From NCBI GenBank assembly GCA_903900265.1, contig CAIUMM010000106.1, forward strand, positions 124,001 to 188,000: 64,000 nt of DNA, given 5' to 3'. This document shows, one piece after another, positions 24,072 through 31,595 of this stretch. The translations under genes and the position numbers were made by a program. Within the stretch, counting starts at the first letter, position 1. Each line of letters starts with the position of its first letter. Source of the stretch: an uncultured Pseudomonadota bacterium (GTDB lineage Bacteria > Myxococcota_A > UBA796 > SXON01). Under the pieces are notes generated by a model. That model was given only the letters and a program-made list of their open reading frames with translations, was not told where the DNA came from and made no database searches.

Positions 24072-25211
24072 TCAGCGGTTCGGCTCCACCAAATACTTCT
24101 GCCCAGTCGCGCGCTTGGCAAAAACCGCGATCTCCGTAGGATCCAGAAGCTCAGTCAACGAGACGGTCTTGGTGTAGCGGCTCGCGAAGGTGGTGTGCAG
24201 CTCATCCAGCACGCGCTGCTTCAGCGCCAGCGTCCGGGCAGGCCCGACCCGACCAAGGAAAGGGAAAAGCAACCAACCGCCCATGCCCCAAGCCATCCCA
24301 AAGTTGCGCACCACCTCGGTCGGACTGGTGTCGAGCATCCCGTAGACGTAGACCTGCTTGAGCGTGGTTGTCCCGTAGCGACCCGCACTTTTTCCCGACT
24401 GCAGCAACGCCGCCTCCATGCACGACAGGATCTGCGTCGCCATGCGCCCGCCGCCGATCGCGTCAAAAGCCAGCGTGGCGCCGGTCGCCGCGAGCGCGTC
24501 GGTCAGCTGTTCGGTGAACTGCGGCGCGGTGCTGTCCAAAACCCAGACTGCCCCCAGATCCCGCAGCTGCTGTACCTGCGCGGGCGAGCGCACGATGTTG
24601 ACGAGCGGGATGCCGTCTTTCGCGCAGAGGCGCACCAGCATCTGACCGAGGTTGGAGGCGGCGGCGGTGTGCACCAGCGCGTGGTGCCCCTCGAGGCGCA
24701 TCGTCTCGACCATCCCCAGCGCCGTGAGCGGGTTCACGAAGCAGGAGGCGCCGTCCGCCGCGCTTGTGCCGGCCGGCAGCGGCAAGCAGTTGCCCACGCG
24801 GGCCTTCACCACCTGCGCGTACATCGCCTCGCCGAACAGCGCGACGCGTCGCCCGAGCAGCGCCTGCGCCTCAGGCGAATCGCCGGCTTCGATGACGGTG
24901 CCGGCGCCCTCCAGCCCCACCGATAGGGACCGGTCCACCCGGCCGGCCATCGCCTTCATCGCCCGTTGGGGCACGTCGGCCCAGACCACAGCGCGCCCGT
25001 CGACGGTCTGGGCCTGCAGCGTCGAGAGGTCCGCCGCGCCGAACATCGGGCCGATGTCCGACGGGTTGATCGGCGCCGCCTCGACGCGAACGAGGACCTC
25101 GTCGGCCGAGGGCGCCGGCAGCGTGACCGAGACGAGCGACAGCTCAAGCCGGCCGGCAGCGGTGATCTGGGAGCGAAGCTGCAAGCCGGTGCGATGGGAG
25201 AATGCGGTCAC
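24072..25211 (-). CDS. Zinc-independent MDR-family NADPH:quinone-type oxidoreductase
   Basis: A 379-residue medium-chain dehydrogenase/reductase. EVLVRVEAAPINPSDIGP is the N-terminal GroES-like block, GLEGAGTVIEAG the conserved Gly loop, and LVHTAAASNLGQMLVRLC the NADPH-binding turn; the catalytic-zinc Cys/His set is absent, as in quinone reductases. The GTG at 25211 is preferred over the ATG at 25232 because GGGAGG sits 8 nt before it. The 55 bp overlapping this start are repeated at 25986-26040, next to the ene-reductase, so the two genes were once adjacent. It likely worked with that ene-reductase on electrophilic or quinone-like compounds. Confidence 0.8.
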   Translation of the reverse strand: MTAFSHRTGLQLRSQITAAGRLELSLVSVTLPAPSADEVLVRVEAAPINPSDIGPMFGAADLSTLQAQTVDGRAVVWADVPQRAMKAMAGRVDRSLSVGLEGAGTVIEAGDSPEAQALLGRRVALFGEAMYAQVVKARVGNCLPLPAGTSAADGASCFVNPLTALGMVETMRLEGHHALVHTAAASNLGQMLVRLCAKDGIPLVNIVRSPAQVQQLRDLGAVWVLDSTAPQFTEQLTDALAATGATLAFDAIGGGRMATQILSCMEAALLQSGKSAGRYGTTTLKQVYVYGMLDTSPTEVVRNFGMAWGMGGWLLFPFLGRVGPARTLALKQRVLDELHTTFASRYTKTVSLTELLDPTEIAVFAKRATGQKYLVEPNR

Positions 25212-25264
25212 GGTTTCCGTCCTCCCGTTCACATACCTTCGACCACCACGATGTCAAAGTGCGC
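25210..25264. repeat. 55-bp direct repeat, copy 1 (at the MDR start)
   Basis: Identical over 55 bp to 25986-26040. Here the repeat covers the first bases of the MDR gene, its ribosome binding site, and a displaced copy of the last codons and stop of the ene-reductase gene, whose body is 0.8 kb away. Sequence diverges at once on both sides. Confidence 0.95.
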
Positions 25265-25332
25265 GCAGGGCACCGATGCGGGCGGGGGTCGCGCGGGCGA
25301 GGCTACCGCGACGCAACGACGACAGAGGGAGC

Positions 25333-25722
25333 TTATCGTCCGCGGGGAACGATCGCGGGTCCAGCCATCTTTCGCTGCACCCTGTGTAAAGTCGCGTTCG
25401 TATACAACCCTTCATCATCCGAGATGATCGACAGCCCGAGATCCACAGCACAAACGAGGATGTGCGTGTCCACCCAACCTATCCCCCTTGGCCGATGACG
25501 TTCAATGAACTCAATGGTTCGCTCTGGGGTCACAGGAGCAACACCATCTAACTCACAGATCAGTCTTCGACTGTGCGGCGCCAAACCACCGAGGATCAGT
25601 TCTCCGATGATCCACGGATGAGTCACGATACTCCCGTCACTCACGAGATCCATGACTTCTGGATCTGGAACGACCCGATGGATGACGCGGTGCTTCCAAC
25701 TACACGCGTCTGCAAGGATCAT
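25333..25722 (-). CDS. vapC: VapC-type PIN-domain toxin
   Basis: A 129-residue PIN protein. MILADACSW provides the first Asp, IIGELILGGL the conserved Glu, and GWVDTHILVCAVDLGLSIISDDEGL the distal acidic residues of VapC ribonucleases. It is coupled to the antitoxin by a 4-nt overlap (25719-25722). The pair is the only content of a 721-bp segment that lies between two 55-bp direct repeats and separates two oxidoreductase genes. All catalytic positions appear intact, so the toxin should be active. Confidence 0.85.
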   Translation of the reverse strand: MILADACSWKHRVIHRVVPDPEVMDLVSDGSIVTHPWIIGELILGGLAPHSRRLICELDGVAPVTPERTIEFIERHRPRGIGWVDTHILVCAVDLGLSIISDDEGLYTNATLHRVQRKMAGPAIVPRGR

Positions 25723-25910
25723 GGGGCGCGGCGACGCGGCGGAAGCTCAAAGTCTGGCTGGTACATCTCGCCAGCCGCGATCCGACGACGGGCTTCCTGT
25801 TTGCGAAAGGCCGCGAAAGCCGCGTCGATGAGTTCATCTCGGTTGAGCCTCGGAGCGTAGTCAGCGGTTCGCCTCAAGTTCTCCTCGTTGAGATTGACTG
25901 TGGTTCGCAT
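25719..25910 (-). CDS. vapB: VapB-type ribbon-helix-helix antitoxin
   Basis: A 63-residue protein: MRTTVNLNEENLRRTADYA is the RHH strand and first helix, LNRDELIDAAFAAFRKQEARRR the second helix, and MYQPDFELPPRRR the C-terminal toxin-binding tail, all typical of the VapB group with short PRRR-like ends. It should bind its own promoter as a dimer of dimers and neutralise the coupled PIN toxin. A consensus-like promoter and a 10-bp palindrome lie just upstream. Confidence 0.85.
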   Translation of the reverse strand: MRTTVNLNEENLRRTADYAPRLNRDELIDAAFAAFRKQEARRRIAAGEMYQPDFELPPRRRAP

Positions 25911-25929
25911 GATGACCCTCGTGACACAT

Positions 25930-25958
25930 ATCTTGTGCGAGAGGCATCATGATGTCAA
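25930..25958 (-). promoter_or_regulatory. Promoter and palindromic operator of the VapBC cassette
   Basis: On the minus strand TTGACA (25953-25958) is followed after 17 nt by CAAGAT (25930-25935), 19 nt before the VapB ATG. The self-complementary CATCATGATG (25945-25954) overlaps the -35 box, the usual place for TA autorepression. The -10 match is moderate. Confidence 0.5.
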
Positions 25959-25985
25959 ATACTCGGCGGACCGGACCTCGCCCGG

Positions 25986-26040
25986 ACGGTTTCCGTCCTC
26001 CCGTTCACATACCTTCGACCACCACGATGTCAAAGTGCGC
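25986..26040. repeat. 55-bp direct repeat, copy 2 (3' end of the ene-reductase gene)
   Basis: Identical to 25210-25264. It includes the last 12 codons and the stop of the OYE-DUF1330 gene and the 19 bp after it, ending where the MDR start codon would have followed. Together the copies mark the joints of the inserted VapBC segment. Confidence 0.95.
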
Positions 26041-27396
26041 TGCGCCCGCGCGCAACGCGATGGCGTCTTGGTACCCGGCGGAGCGGAAGCAGGCGAGCGC
26101 GACCGCATAGCTCGGGAACTCCACGAAGTACGGGCGACGCGGCACCGCGCCCTCGACGACCTCCCGAACCTCCCCGCGCGCGAGCACCCGAGCCCCGTAC
26201 GACGCGAGGACCGGCCCTGCGACGGCGGTGTACTTGCCGAATTGCGCGGGGTCGGTGATGGTCACCTGCACGAGCCAGTAGCCCTTCGCGAGCTTTTTTT
26301 CGTCCTGAGGCTCTTCGTCCTGAGGCAGCGCAGGGTAATCGGCGTAGCCCTTCTCGCCGCCGCTGTAGAAGGTGTTGCGATCGGGCACGGCGAGCGCCGC
26401 GCCCACTTCGAAGCGGTGCACCAGATCGGGGTTGCCGATGAACGACGCGCCAAAGGACACCGCGTGCGCGGCCCCGCTGGACACTACGGCCTCGGCGGAG
26501 TCGCGATCGTAGCCGCCGTTGAGGAGCAGGCTCCCCGTAAACAGTGGACCGAAGGTGGCGACGGTGTCCTGCGGCCAGGTCGGGAAGCGCACCGCGTCAG
26601 GCGTGGCGCGCATCAGGTGCAGGTACGCGAGCGGGAGGGCGTTCAGCTTGGTGATCAGGTACCCGAAGGTCGCGAGCGGGTCGGAGTCGATCATGCCGTT
26701 GTACGCGAGCGTCGGCGACAAGCGGATGCCCACCCGCCCCTCACCCCACACGCCCACGAGCCGCTCCATCACCTCGAGCACGAAGCGCGCGCGGTTCTCG
26801 ACGCTGCCGCCATATTCGTCGGTGCGCTGATTGACCGAGTCGACGAGGAACTGGTGCGGCAGGTAGCCGAACGCCCCGTGCAGCTCGACGCCGTCGAAGC
26901 CCGCCGCCTTGGCGTTCTGCGCGGCACGCTCGTAGTCGTCGATGGTGGACCGGACCTCCTCGGTGGTCAGGGCGCGCGGCACCTCGTAGTTCTGGAGGCC
27001 CGTCGGCGTGTAGACCTGCTGGCCCTGAATGCCGACCGCGGACGGGGCGACGGGGAGCTGACCGCCGCGGACCGTGGAGTGGCCGACGCGCCCGGTGTGC
27101 CAGAGCTGCATGACGATCGTGCCGCCGGCGGCATGAACCGCGCCCGTGACCTTCTTCCACGCGGCGACCTGCTCAGCGCTCCAGATTCCCGGCGTCATCG
27201 GCGAGCCTTTGGCCTCCGCGGAGATGTTGGTCGCCTCGGTGATGATCAAGCCAGCGGTCGCGCGCTGCACGTAGTACTTCACGGTGAGATCACCGACGAT
27301 CCCGTCCGCATCGGCGCGACTGCGCGTCATCGGCGCGAGGACCACGCGGTTGGGGAGGTGCAATTTTCCGAGATGGGTGGGGGTCAGAAGGTTCAT
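26005..27396 (-). CDS. Old-yellow-enzyme ene-reductase fused to a C-terminal DUF1330 domain
   Basis: A 463-residue fusion. Residues 1-355 are a NemA-like FMN ene-reductase: NRVVLAPMTRSRA, LIITEATNISAEAKG, MQLWHTGRVGH, FDGVELHGAFGYLPHQFL, NQRTDEYGGSVENRARF and LLLNGGYD. A short acidic linker (DEEPQDEKK) leads to residues about 368-463, a DUF1330 domain: KGYWLVQVTITDPAQFGKY, then RGEVREVVEG and the C-terminal HFDIVVVEGM. OYE enzymes reduce activated alkenes, nitro compounds and similar electrophiles with NADPH; DUF1330 is a ferredoxin-like fold of unknown role. The gene diverges from a LysR regulator and was probably followed directly by the MDR reductase before the VapBC insertion. Confidence 0.85.
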   Translation of the reverse strand: MNLLTPTHLGKLHLPNRVVLAPMTRSRADADGIVGDLTVKYYVQRATAGLIITEATNISAEAKGSPMTPGIWSAEQVAAWKKVTGAVHAAGGTIVMQLWHTGRVGHSTVRGGQLPVAPSAVGIQGQQVYTPTGLQNYEVPRALTTEEVRSTIDDYERAAQNAKAAGFDGVELHGAFGYLPHQFLVDSVNQRTDEYGGSVENRARFVLEVMERLVGVWGEGRVGIRLSPTLAYNGMIDSDPLATFGYLITKLNALPLAYLHLMRATPDAVRFPTWPQDTVATFGPLFTGSLLLNGGYDRDSAEAVVSSGAAHAVSFGASFIGNPDLVHRFEVGAALAVPDRNTFYSGGEKGYADYPALPQDEEPQDEKKLAKGYWLVQVTITDPAQFGKYTAVAGPVLASYGARVLARGEVREVVEGAVPRRPYFVEFPSYAVALACFRSAGYQDAIALRAGAAHFDIVVVEGM

Positions 27397-27460
27397 AGGC
27401 GTCCTCCTCGAAGGCGGTAGGGAAGGCAGAATGGTTGCGCTCCCCTCGTAGCCCTGCGCG

Positions 27461-27505
27461 ATATTGGGACAAGTGTGCGCGTAAAGGATAGTCTGTCCCA
27501 GATAT
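27461..27505. promoter_or_regulatory. LysR-type operator and promoter between the ene-reductase and its regulator
   Basis: ATAT-T-GGGACA (27461-27471) and TGTCCC-AG-ATAT (27494-27505) form an interrupted inverted repeat. On the plus strand TTGGGA (27464-27469), a 17-nt spacer and GATAGT (27487-27492) make a plausible promoter only about 10 nt before the LysR ATG at 27504, so the regulator may be made from a near-leaderless transcript and repress itself. Confidence 0.5.
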
Positions 27506-28424
27506 GGGCCACTTTGATCTCAACGCCGCGAAGGTGCTGGTGCGCGTCGCGCAAGCGGGCAGCTTTCGAAACGCCGCGAACGCGCTGTCGATGCCGCGGA
27601 CCACGGTCAGTCGCAAGGTCGCGGAGCTCGAAGAGCAGCTTGGCGCTCAGCTGCTGCATCGCACCACCCGCACGCTCGCGCTGACCGACGCGGGCGCGGC
27701 GTTCGTCGAAGAGGCGGAGCGGGCCATCGCGCACCTCGAGGCCGCCGAAGCTGCGGTCACCGAGCTGCAGCGCACCCCGCGCGGGACCGTGCGCGTGACG
27801 ACCACCGTCCCCATCGGGGAGCTGATCCTCGCGCCCATCGTCGCCGAATTTCTCGATGCGTACCCGGACATCGACGTGGTGCTGCACCTCAGCGACCGGC
27901 CGGTAGACCTCGTGGCGGAGCGCTTTGACGTCGCCATTCGCACCGGCGCGCTGCTCGACTCCTCGCTCGTCGCCACGCTCGTCGGCAGCTCGGCCTACCG
28001 CATCGTCGCCAGCCCCGCGTACCTCGAGCGCCACGGCACCCCAGCCCGGCCCTCGGATCTCTCGTCGCATCCCTGCCTGCGCTTCGCCAAGCTGGGAAAG
28101 GCCGTTCGGACCACCTGGCCCTTTGGAAAAGGAACCCGCGCCACCGAAGTCCCCGTGACCGGTCGCCTCATCAGCGACGACTTCATCGTGCTGCGCTCTG
28201 CCGCGGAGCGTGGGCTCGGCGTTGCGCGGATCCCGGCGATCGTCGCCCACGACGCCCTTCAAGCGGGGCGACTGGTCGGATTGCTATCGTCCTACGCGTC
28301 GCCGCCTACGCCGCTGCACCTGATTCATCCGGGTTCGCGCAACCTCCCACCCCGAACAAGGGCTTTTCTGGACTTCGTGCAGCCTCGGCTCGCGGCGGCG
28401 TTGAGCGCGGTGTCGTCGGTGTAG
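27504..28424 (+). CDS. LysR-family transcriptional regulator
   Basis: A 306-residue LTTR. Residues 1-60 are the winged HTH (NAAKVLVRVAQAGSFRNAAN, then SMPRTTVSRKVAELEEQLG and LLHRTTRTLALTDAG); from about residue 88 the periplasmic-binding-like effector domain begins (RGTVRVTTTVPIGELILAP). It is transcribed divergently from the OYE-DUF1330 gene across a 107-nt gap with an inverted repeat, the classical LTTR layout, so it probably controls that gene, and originally the MDR gene behind it, in response to an electrophile or aromatic compound. Confidence 0.85.
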   Translation: MGHFDLNAAKVLVRVAQAGSFRNAANALSMPRTTVSRKVAELEEQLGAQLLHRTTRTLALTDAGAAFVEEAERAIAHLEAAEAAVTELQRTPRGTVRVTTTVPIGELILAPIVAEFLDAYPDIDVVLHLSDRPVDLVAERFDVAIRTGALLDSSLVATLVGSSAYRIVASPAYLERHGTPARPSDLSSHPCLRFAKLGKAVRTTWPFGKGTRATEVPVTGRLISDDFIVLRSAAERGLGVARIPAIVAHDALQAGRLVGLLSSYASPPTPLHLIHPGSRNLPPRTRAFLDFVQPRLAAALSAVSSV

Positions 28425-28494
28425 CCCCAAGCCGAGGGCCCGGGACCGCGGCGCCGCGCGTGTCGCTGCCCGCCCGCGTGGATAGGGACTTGGC

Positions 28495-29157
28495 ATGTCT
28501 CGTACCCTCCTCCTCGCAACGCTCGTCGGCCTCCTGGCCTGCGGCAAACCGTCCGGCACCGAGCCGCCCGCAGACGGCTGGGCGAACACCGGGCCCACCG
28601 TCGTGGAACAGGTGGTGGATCGCGGATCCAGCCAGCTCCTCTCGGTCCGGCAGGGCCCGTGGCAGACCTGGATCGAGGTGCCAGCGGTGGGCGCCAAGGT
28701 GGGCGACTACGTGCTGTTGGGCAAGGGGACCGCGCGGCACGACGTGGCGATCTCCGAGATCGGGCAGACCGTAGGCGAGCTCGTCGACATCGCGAACGTG
28801 CAGGTCGTGGACGAAGCGACCGCGCGGCAAACCCTCGCGGCGAGCTTGCCCAAGGACGCCGTCGCGGTGCAAACCGTCTACGCGGAGCTGAACCAGCGGG
28901 CCGACCAGCCGATCGTGGTCTACGGCACGGTGGTGAAGGCCACCAGCGCGGTGGGATCGATCTGGGTGCACATTCAAGACGGAACCGGAGACGCCGCCGC
29001 GGGCACCAACGATCTCACGATTCAAACCCAGCAGTCGGTGGCGCGCGGGCAGCGAGTGGCCTTTCGCGGCGTGCTTCACAAGGACGTCGACCTCGGCTTT
29101 GGCTACCACTACGACGCCCTCGTCAAAGAAGGCGTGCTGGTCGAGCCACCACGATAG
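28495..29157 (+). CDS. Lipoprotein with OB-fold-like C-terminal domain
   Basis: A 220-residue lipoprotein; signal LLLATLVGLLAC with Cys16 as lipidation site. The mature part has a first beta-rich half (WQTWIEVPAVGAKVGDYVLLGKG) and, from about residue 138, an OB-fold-like module: QPIVVYGTVVKA, SIWVHIQDGTGDA, DLTIQTQQSVARGQRVAFRGVLHKD and YHYDALVKEG. Bacterial exported OB-fold proteins of this kind are mostly uncharacterised. The stop TAG (29155-29157) is part of the OxyR-type operator of the next gene. Confidence 0.65.
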   Translation: MSRTLLLATLVGLLACGKPSGTEPPADGWANTGPTVVEQVVDRGSSQLLSVRQGPWQTWIEVPAVGAKVGDYVLLGKGTARHDVAISEIGQTVGELVDIANVQVVDEATARQTLAASLPKDAVAVQTVYAELNQRADQPIVVYGTVVKATSAVGSIWVHIQDGTGDAAAGTNDLTIQTQQSVARGQRVAFRGVLHKDVDLGFGYHYDALVKEGVLVEPPR

Positions 29158-29201
29158 AAATCATCTATTGATGGATAGATAAATTCGTCTTGCGCTATGA
29201 C
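29154..29201 (+). promoter_or_regulatory. OxyR-type operator and promoter of katG
   Basis: ATAG (29154-29157), 7 nt, CTAT (29165-29168), 6 nt, ATAG (29175-29178), then 7 nt and CGTC where CTAT is expected. The E. coli OxyR consensus is ATAG-N7-CTAT-N7-ATAG-N7-CTAT, so three of four half-sites are exact with one spacer short by one base. A -10-like TATGAC lies at 29196-29201, placing the third half-site over the -35 region, as in OxyR-activated promoters. Confidence 0.6.
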
Positions 29202-29243
29202 TGGTCATGGGTGACAGAGAGACCGTCACCCCGAGGATCACTC

Positions 29244-31514
29244 ATGCACAAGCCTACGTCCCTCCTTCTCCTCCTCTCCGTCGGCGGCCTCATCGGCCTC
29301 GCCGGGCTCTCCGCCTGCCAGCCCGAGCCGGCCCCTGCGTCCAAACCGGCCGCAGAAGCCGCTCCCAAAGCAGCGCCGCCGGTCGCGGATGCCGCTGTCG
29401 CCGGCACGGTCAAGTCCAACACCGCTTGGTGGCCGAACCTCGTCGACCTGACGCCCCTTCGCCACAACGCGGCGGCCAACCCCTACGGCGACGACTTCGA
29501 CTACGCCGAAGCCTTCAACAAGCTCGACCTCGCGGCCGTCAAGGCGGACCTCGCGGCGGTGCTCACCAAGTCCCAAGACTGGTGGCCCGCAGACTACGGA
29601 AACTACGGACCGCTGTTCATCCGGATGGCGTGGCACAGCACCGGCACCTACCGCACGCTGGATGGCCGCGGCGGCGCAGACGGCGGGCAGCAGCGCTTCG
29701 AACCCTTGAACAGCTGGCCCGACAATGCCAACCTCGACAAGGCCCGCCGGCTCGTCTGGCCGGTCAAAGAGAAGTACGGCCGGAGCATCTCCTGGGCCGA
29801 CTTGATGGTGCTCGCCGGCAACGTGTCGCTCGAGACCATGGGCTTCAAGACCCTCGGCTTCGCGGGCGGGCGCGTGGATGACTGGGAGGCCGATCTGGTC
29901 TACTGGGGCCCCGAGTCGAAGATGCTCGAAGACGGCCGCTACAAAGGAGACCGCGATCTCCAGAACCCCCTCGCCGCCGTGCAGATGGGCCTGATCTACG
30001 TGAACCCCGAAGGCCCGAACGGCAACTCCGATCCCCTGTCCGCGGCCCGCGACATCCGCGACACCTTCGGGCGCATGGGCATGAACGACGAAGAGACCGT
30101 CTCGCTCATCGCGGGCGGCCACACCTTCGGCAAGGCCCACGGCGCGCACGCGCCCAAGGACTGCGTGGGCGTTGAGCCCGCGGCAGCCGGAGTCGAAGCT
30201 CAAGGCATGGGCTGGCAGAACAAGTGCGGCACCGGGAATGGCGCCGACACGGTGACCAGCGGCCTCGAAGGCGCGTGGACTGCGGCCCCGGCCGCGTGGA
30301 CCAACCAGTACTTCGCGAACCTGTACACCTTCGAATGGGAGAAGACCAAGAGCCCCGCCGGTGCGACGCAGTGGAAGCCCAAGGACGGCGGCGGCGAGGG
30401 CCTCGTGCCGGACGCCCACGACGCGACCAAGCGCCACGCGCCGATGATGTTCACCACGGACCTCGCGCTGAAGGACGACCCCGCCTACGCGGTGATCTCC
30501 AAGCGCTTCATGGAGAACCAGCCTGAGTTCGAGCAGGCGTTCGCGCGGTCGTGGTTCAAGCTGACGCACCGCGACCTCGGGCCGCGCGCCCGGTACCTCG
30601 GCCCCGAAGTCCCCAGCGAGGTGTTCACCTGGCAGGATCCCCTGCCCGCGCTCGACCACGCGGTCATCAACGACGCCGACGCGACCAGCCTCAAGTCGCA
30701 GATCCTCGCGTCGGGCCTCAGCGTGTCCGAGCTGGTGCGCGTAGCGTGGGCCTCGGCCTCGACCTACCGCGGCACCGACATGCGCGGCGGTGCCAACGGC
30801 GCCCGCATCCGGCTCGCCCCCCAGACCAGCTGGGAGGTCAACGGTCCGGATGAGGTGACCAAGGTGATCAAGGCACTCGAAGGCATCCAGGCGTCGTTCA
30901 ACGGCGCTGCCGCCAAGGGCAAGGCCGTGTCGATCGCCGACCTGCTCGTGCTCGGCGGCGTAGCGGCCATCGAGAAGGCCGCCGGCGCGAAGGTGCCCTT
31001 CGTCGCCGGTCGGGTGGACGCCACGGCGGAGCAGACCGATCCGGTGTCCTTCGCGTTCCTCGAGCCGAAGGCCGACGGCTTCCGCAACTACTACACCAAG
31101 ACCGCCCTGCGTCGTCCGGCGGCGGAGCTCGTCGAGAAGGCGGATCTGCTGGGCCTGACGGTGCCGGAGATGACGGCCTTGGTGGGCGGCTTGCGGGTGC
31201 TCGACGCCAACGCCGGCGGCAGCAAGCTGGGCGTGTTCACCGACGAGCCCGGCGTGTTGAGCAACGACTTCTTCGTCAACCTGCTCGATCGCTCCACGAG
31301 CTGGGCCCCCGGCGCCGACGGCACGTTTGAGGGCAAGGGACCGGACGGCAAGGTGCGCTGGACCGCTACCGAGGTCGATCTGGTGTTCGGCTCCAACTCC
31401 GAGCTGCGCGCGGTCTGCGAGGTCTACGCGTATGATCCCGCCAAGTTCCAAGCCGACTTCATCGCGGCGTGGACGAAGGTCATGCTCGCCGATCGCTTCG
31501 ACCTGCACCGCTGA
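29244..31514 (+). CDS. katG: Catalase-peroxidase KatG carrying a lipoprotein signal
   Basis: A 756-residue bifunctional haem catalase-peroxidase with both the active N-terminal and the haem-free C-terminal halves. Distal Arg127, Trp130 and His131 are in [12 protein letters not shown], Tyr252 in [11 protein letters not shown], Met280 in GRMGMNDEE (together the Trp-Tyr-Met adduct), and proximal His293 in [12 protein letters not shown]. The unusual part is the N-terminus: [11 protein letters not shown], a hydrophobic stretch, and the lipobox LSAC with Cys25, then an Ala/Pro linker, so the enzyme should be an envelope lipoprotein. The ATG at 29244 has GAGG upstream. An OxyR-type operator precedes it and oxyR follows. 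Confidence 0.92.
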   Translation: MHKPTSLLLLLSVGGLIGLAGLSACQPEPAPASKPAAEAAPKAAPPVADAAVAGTVKSNTAWWPNLVDLTPLRHNAAANPYGDDFDYAEAFNKLDLAAVKADLAAVLTKSQDWWPADYGNYGPLFIRMAWHSTGTYRTLDGRGGADGGQQRFEPLNSWPDNANLDKARRLVWPVKEKYGRSISWADLMVLAGNVSLETMGFKTLGFAGGRVDDWEADLVYWGPESKMLEDGRYKGDRDLQNPLAAVQMGLIYVNPEGPNGNSDPLSAARDIRDTFGRMGMNDEETVSLIAGGHTFGKAHGAHAPKDCVGVEPAAAGVEAQGMGWQNKCGTGNGADTVTSGLEGAWTAAPAAWTNQYFANLYTFEWEKTKSPAGATQWKPKDGGGEGLVPDAHDATKRHAPMMFTTDLALKDDPAYAVISKRFMENQPEFEQAFARSWFKLTHRDLGPRARYLGPEVPSEVFTWQDPLPALDHAVINDADATSLKSQILASGLSVSELVRVAWASASTYRGTDMRGGANGARIRLAPQTSWEVNGPDEVTKVIKALEGIQASFNGAAAKGKAVSIADLLVLGGVAAIEKAAGAKVPFVAGRVDATAEQTDPVSFAFLEPKADGFRNYYTKTALRRPAAELVEKADLLGLTVPEMTALVGGLRVLDANAGGSKLGVFTDEPGVLSNDFFVNLLDRSTSWAPGADGTFEGKGPDGKVRWTATEVDLVFGSNSELRAVCEVYAYDPAKFQADFIAAWTKVMLADRFDLHR

Positions 31515-31522
31515 GACCGCTC

Positions 31523-31554
31523 GATCGGTGCGCCCCGATCGGGGCGCGCCGATC
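31523..31554. other. Strong palindromic hairpin between katG and oxyR
   Basis: A perfect 16-bp palindrome, CGCCCCGATCGGGGCG (31531-31546), is flanked by GATCGG (31523-31528) and CCGATC (31549-31554), giving one long stem 9 nt after the katG stop. There is no T-run, so it is not a classical terminator; it may slow transcription or protect the katG 3' end. Confidence 0.6.
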
Positions 31555-31595
31555 ACGGCGGGTGCGATAGGTTCAACGACCCCAGAGCACCGCCC

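Noticed and set aside
25888-27420. A 510-codon plus-strand frame opposite the ene-reductase
   Set aside because: The minus-strand OYE-DUF1330 protein is full length with family motifs; the plus frame is Arg/His/Val-rich without a fold.
29238-31556. A 772-codon minus-strand frame
   Set aside because: It is the antisense shadow of katG, whose motifs and adduct residues are complete; the minus frame shows only GC-rich low-complexity protein.
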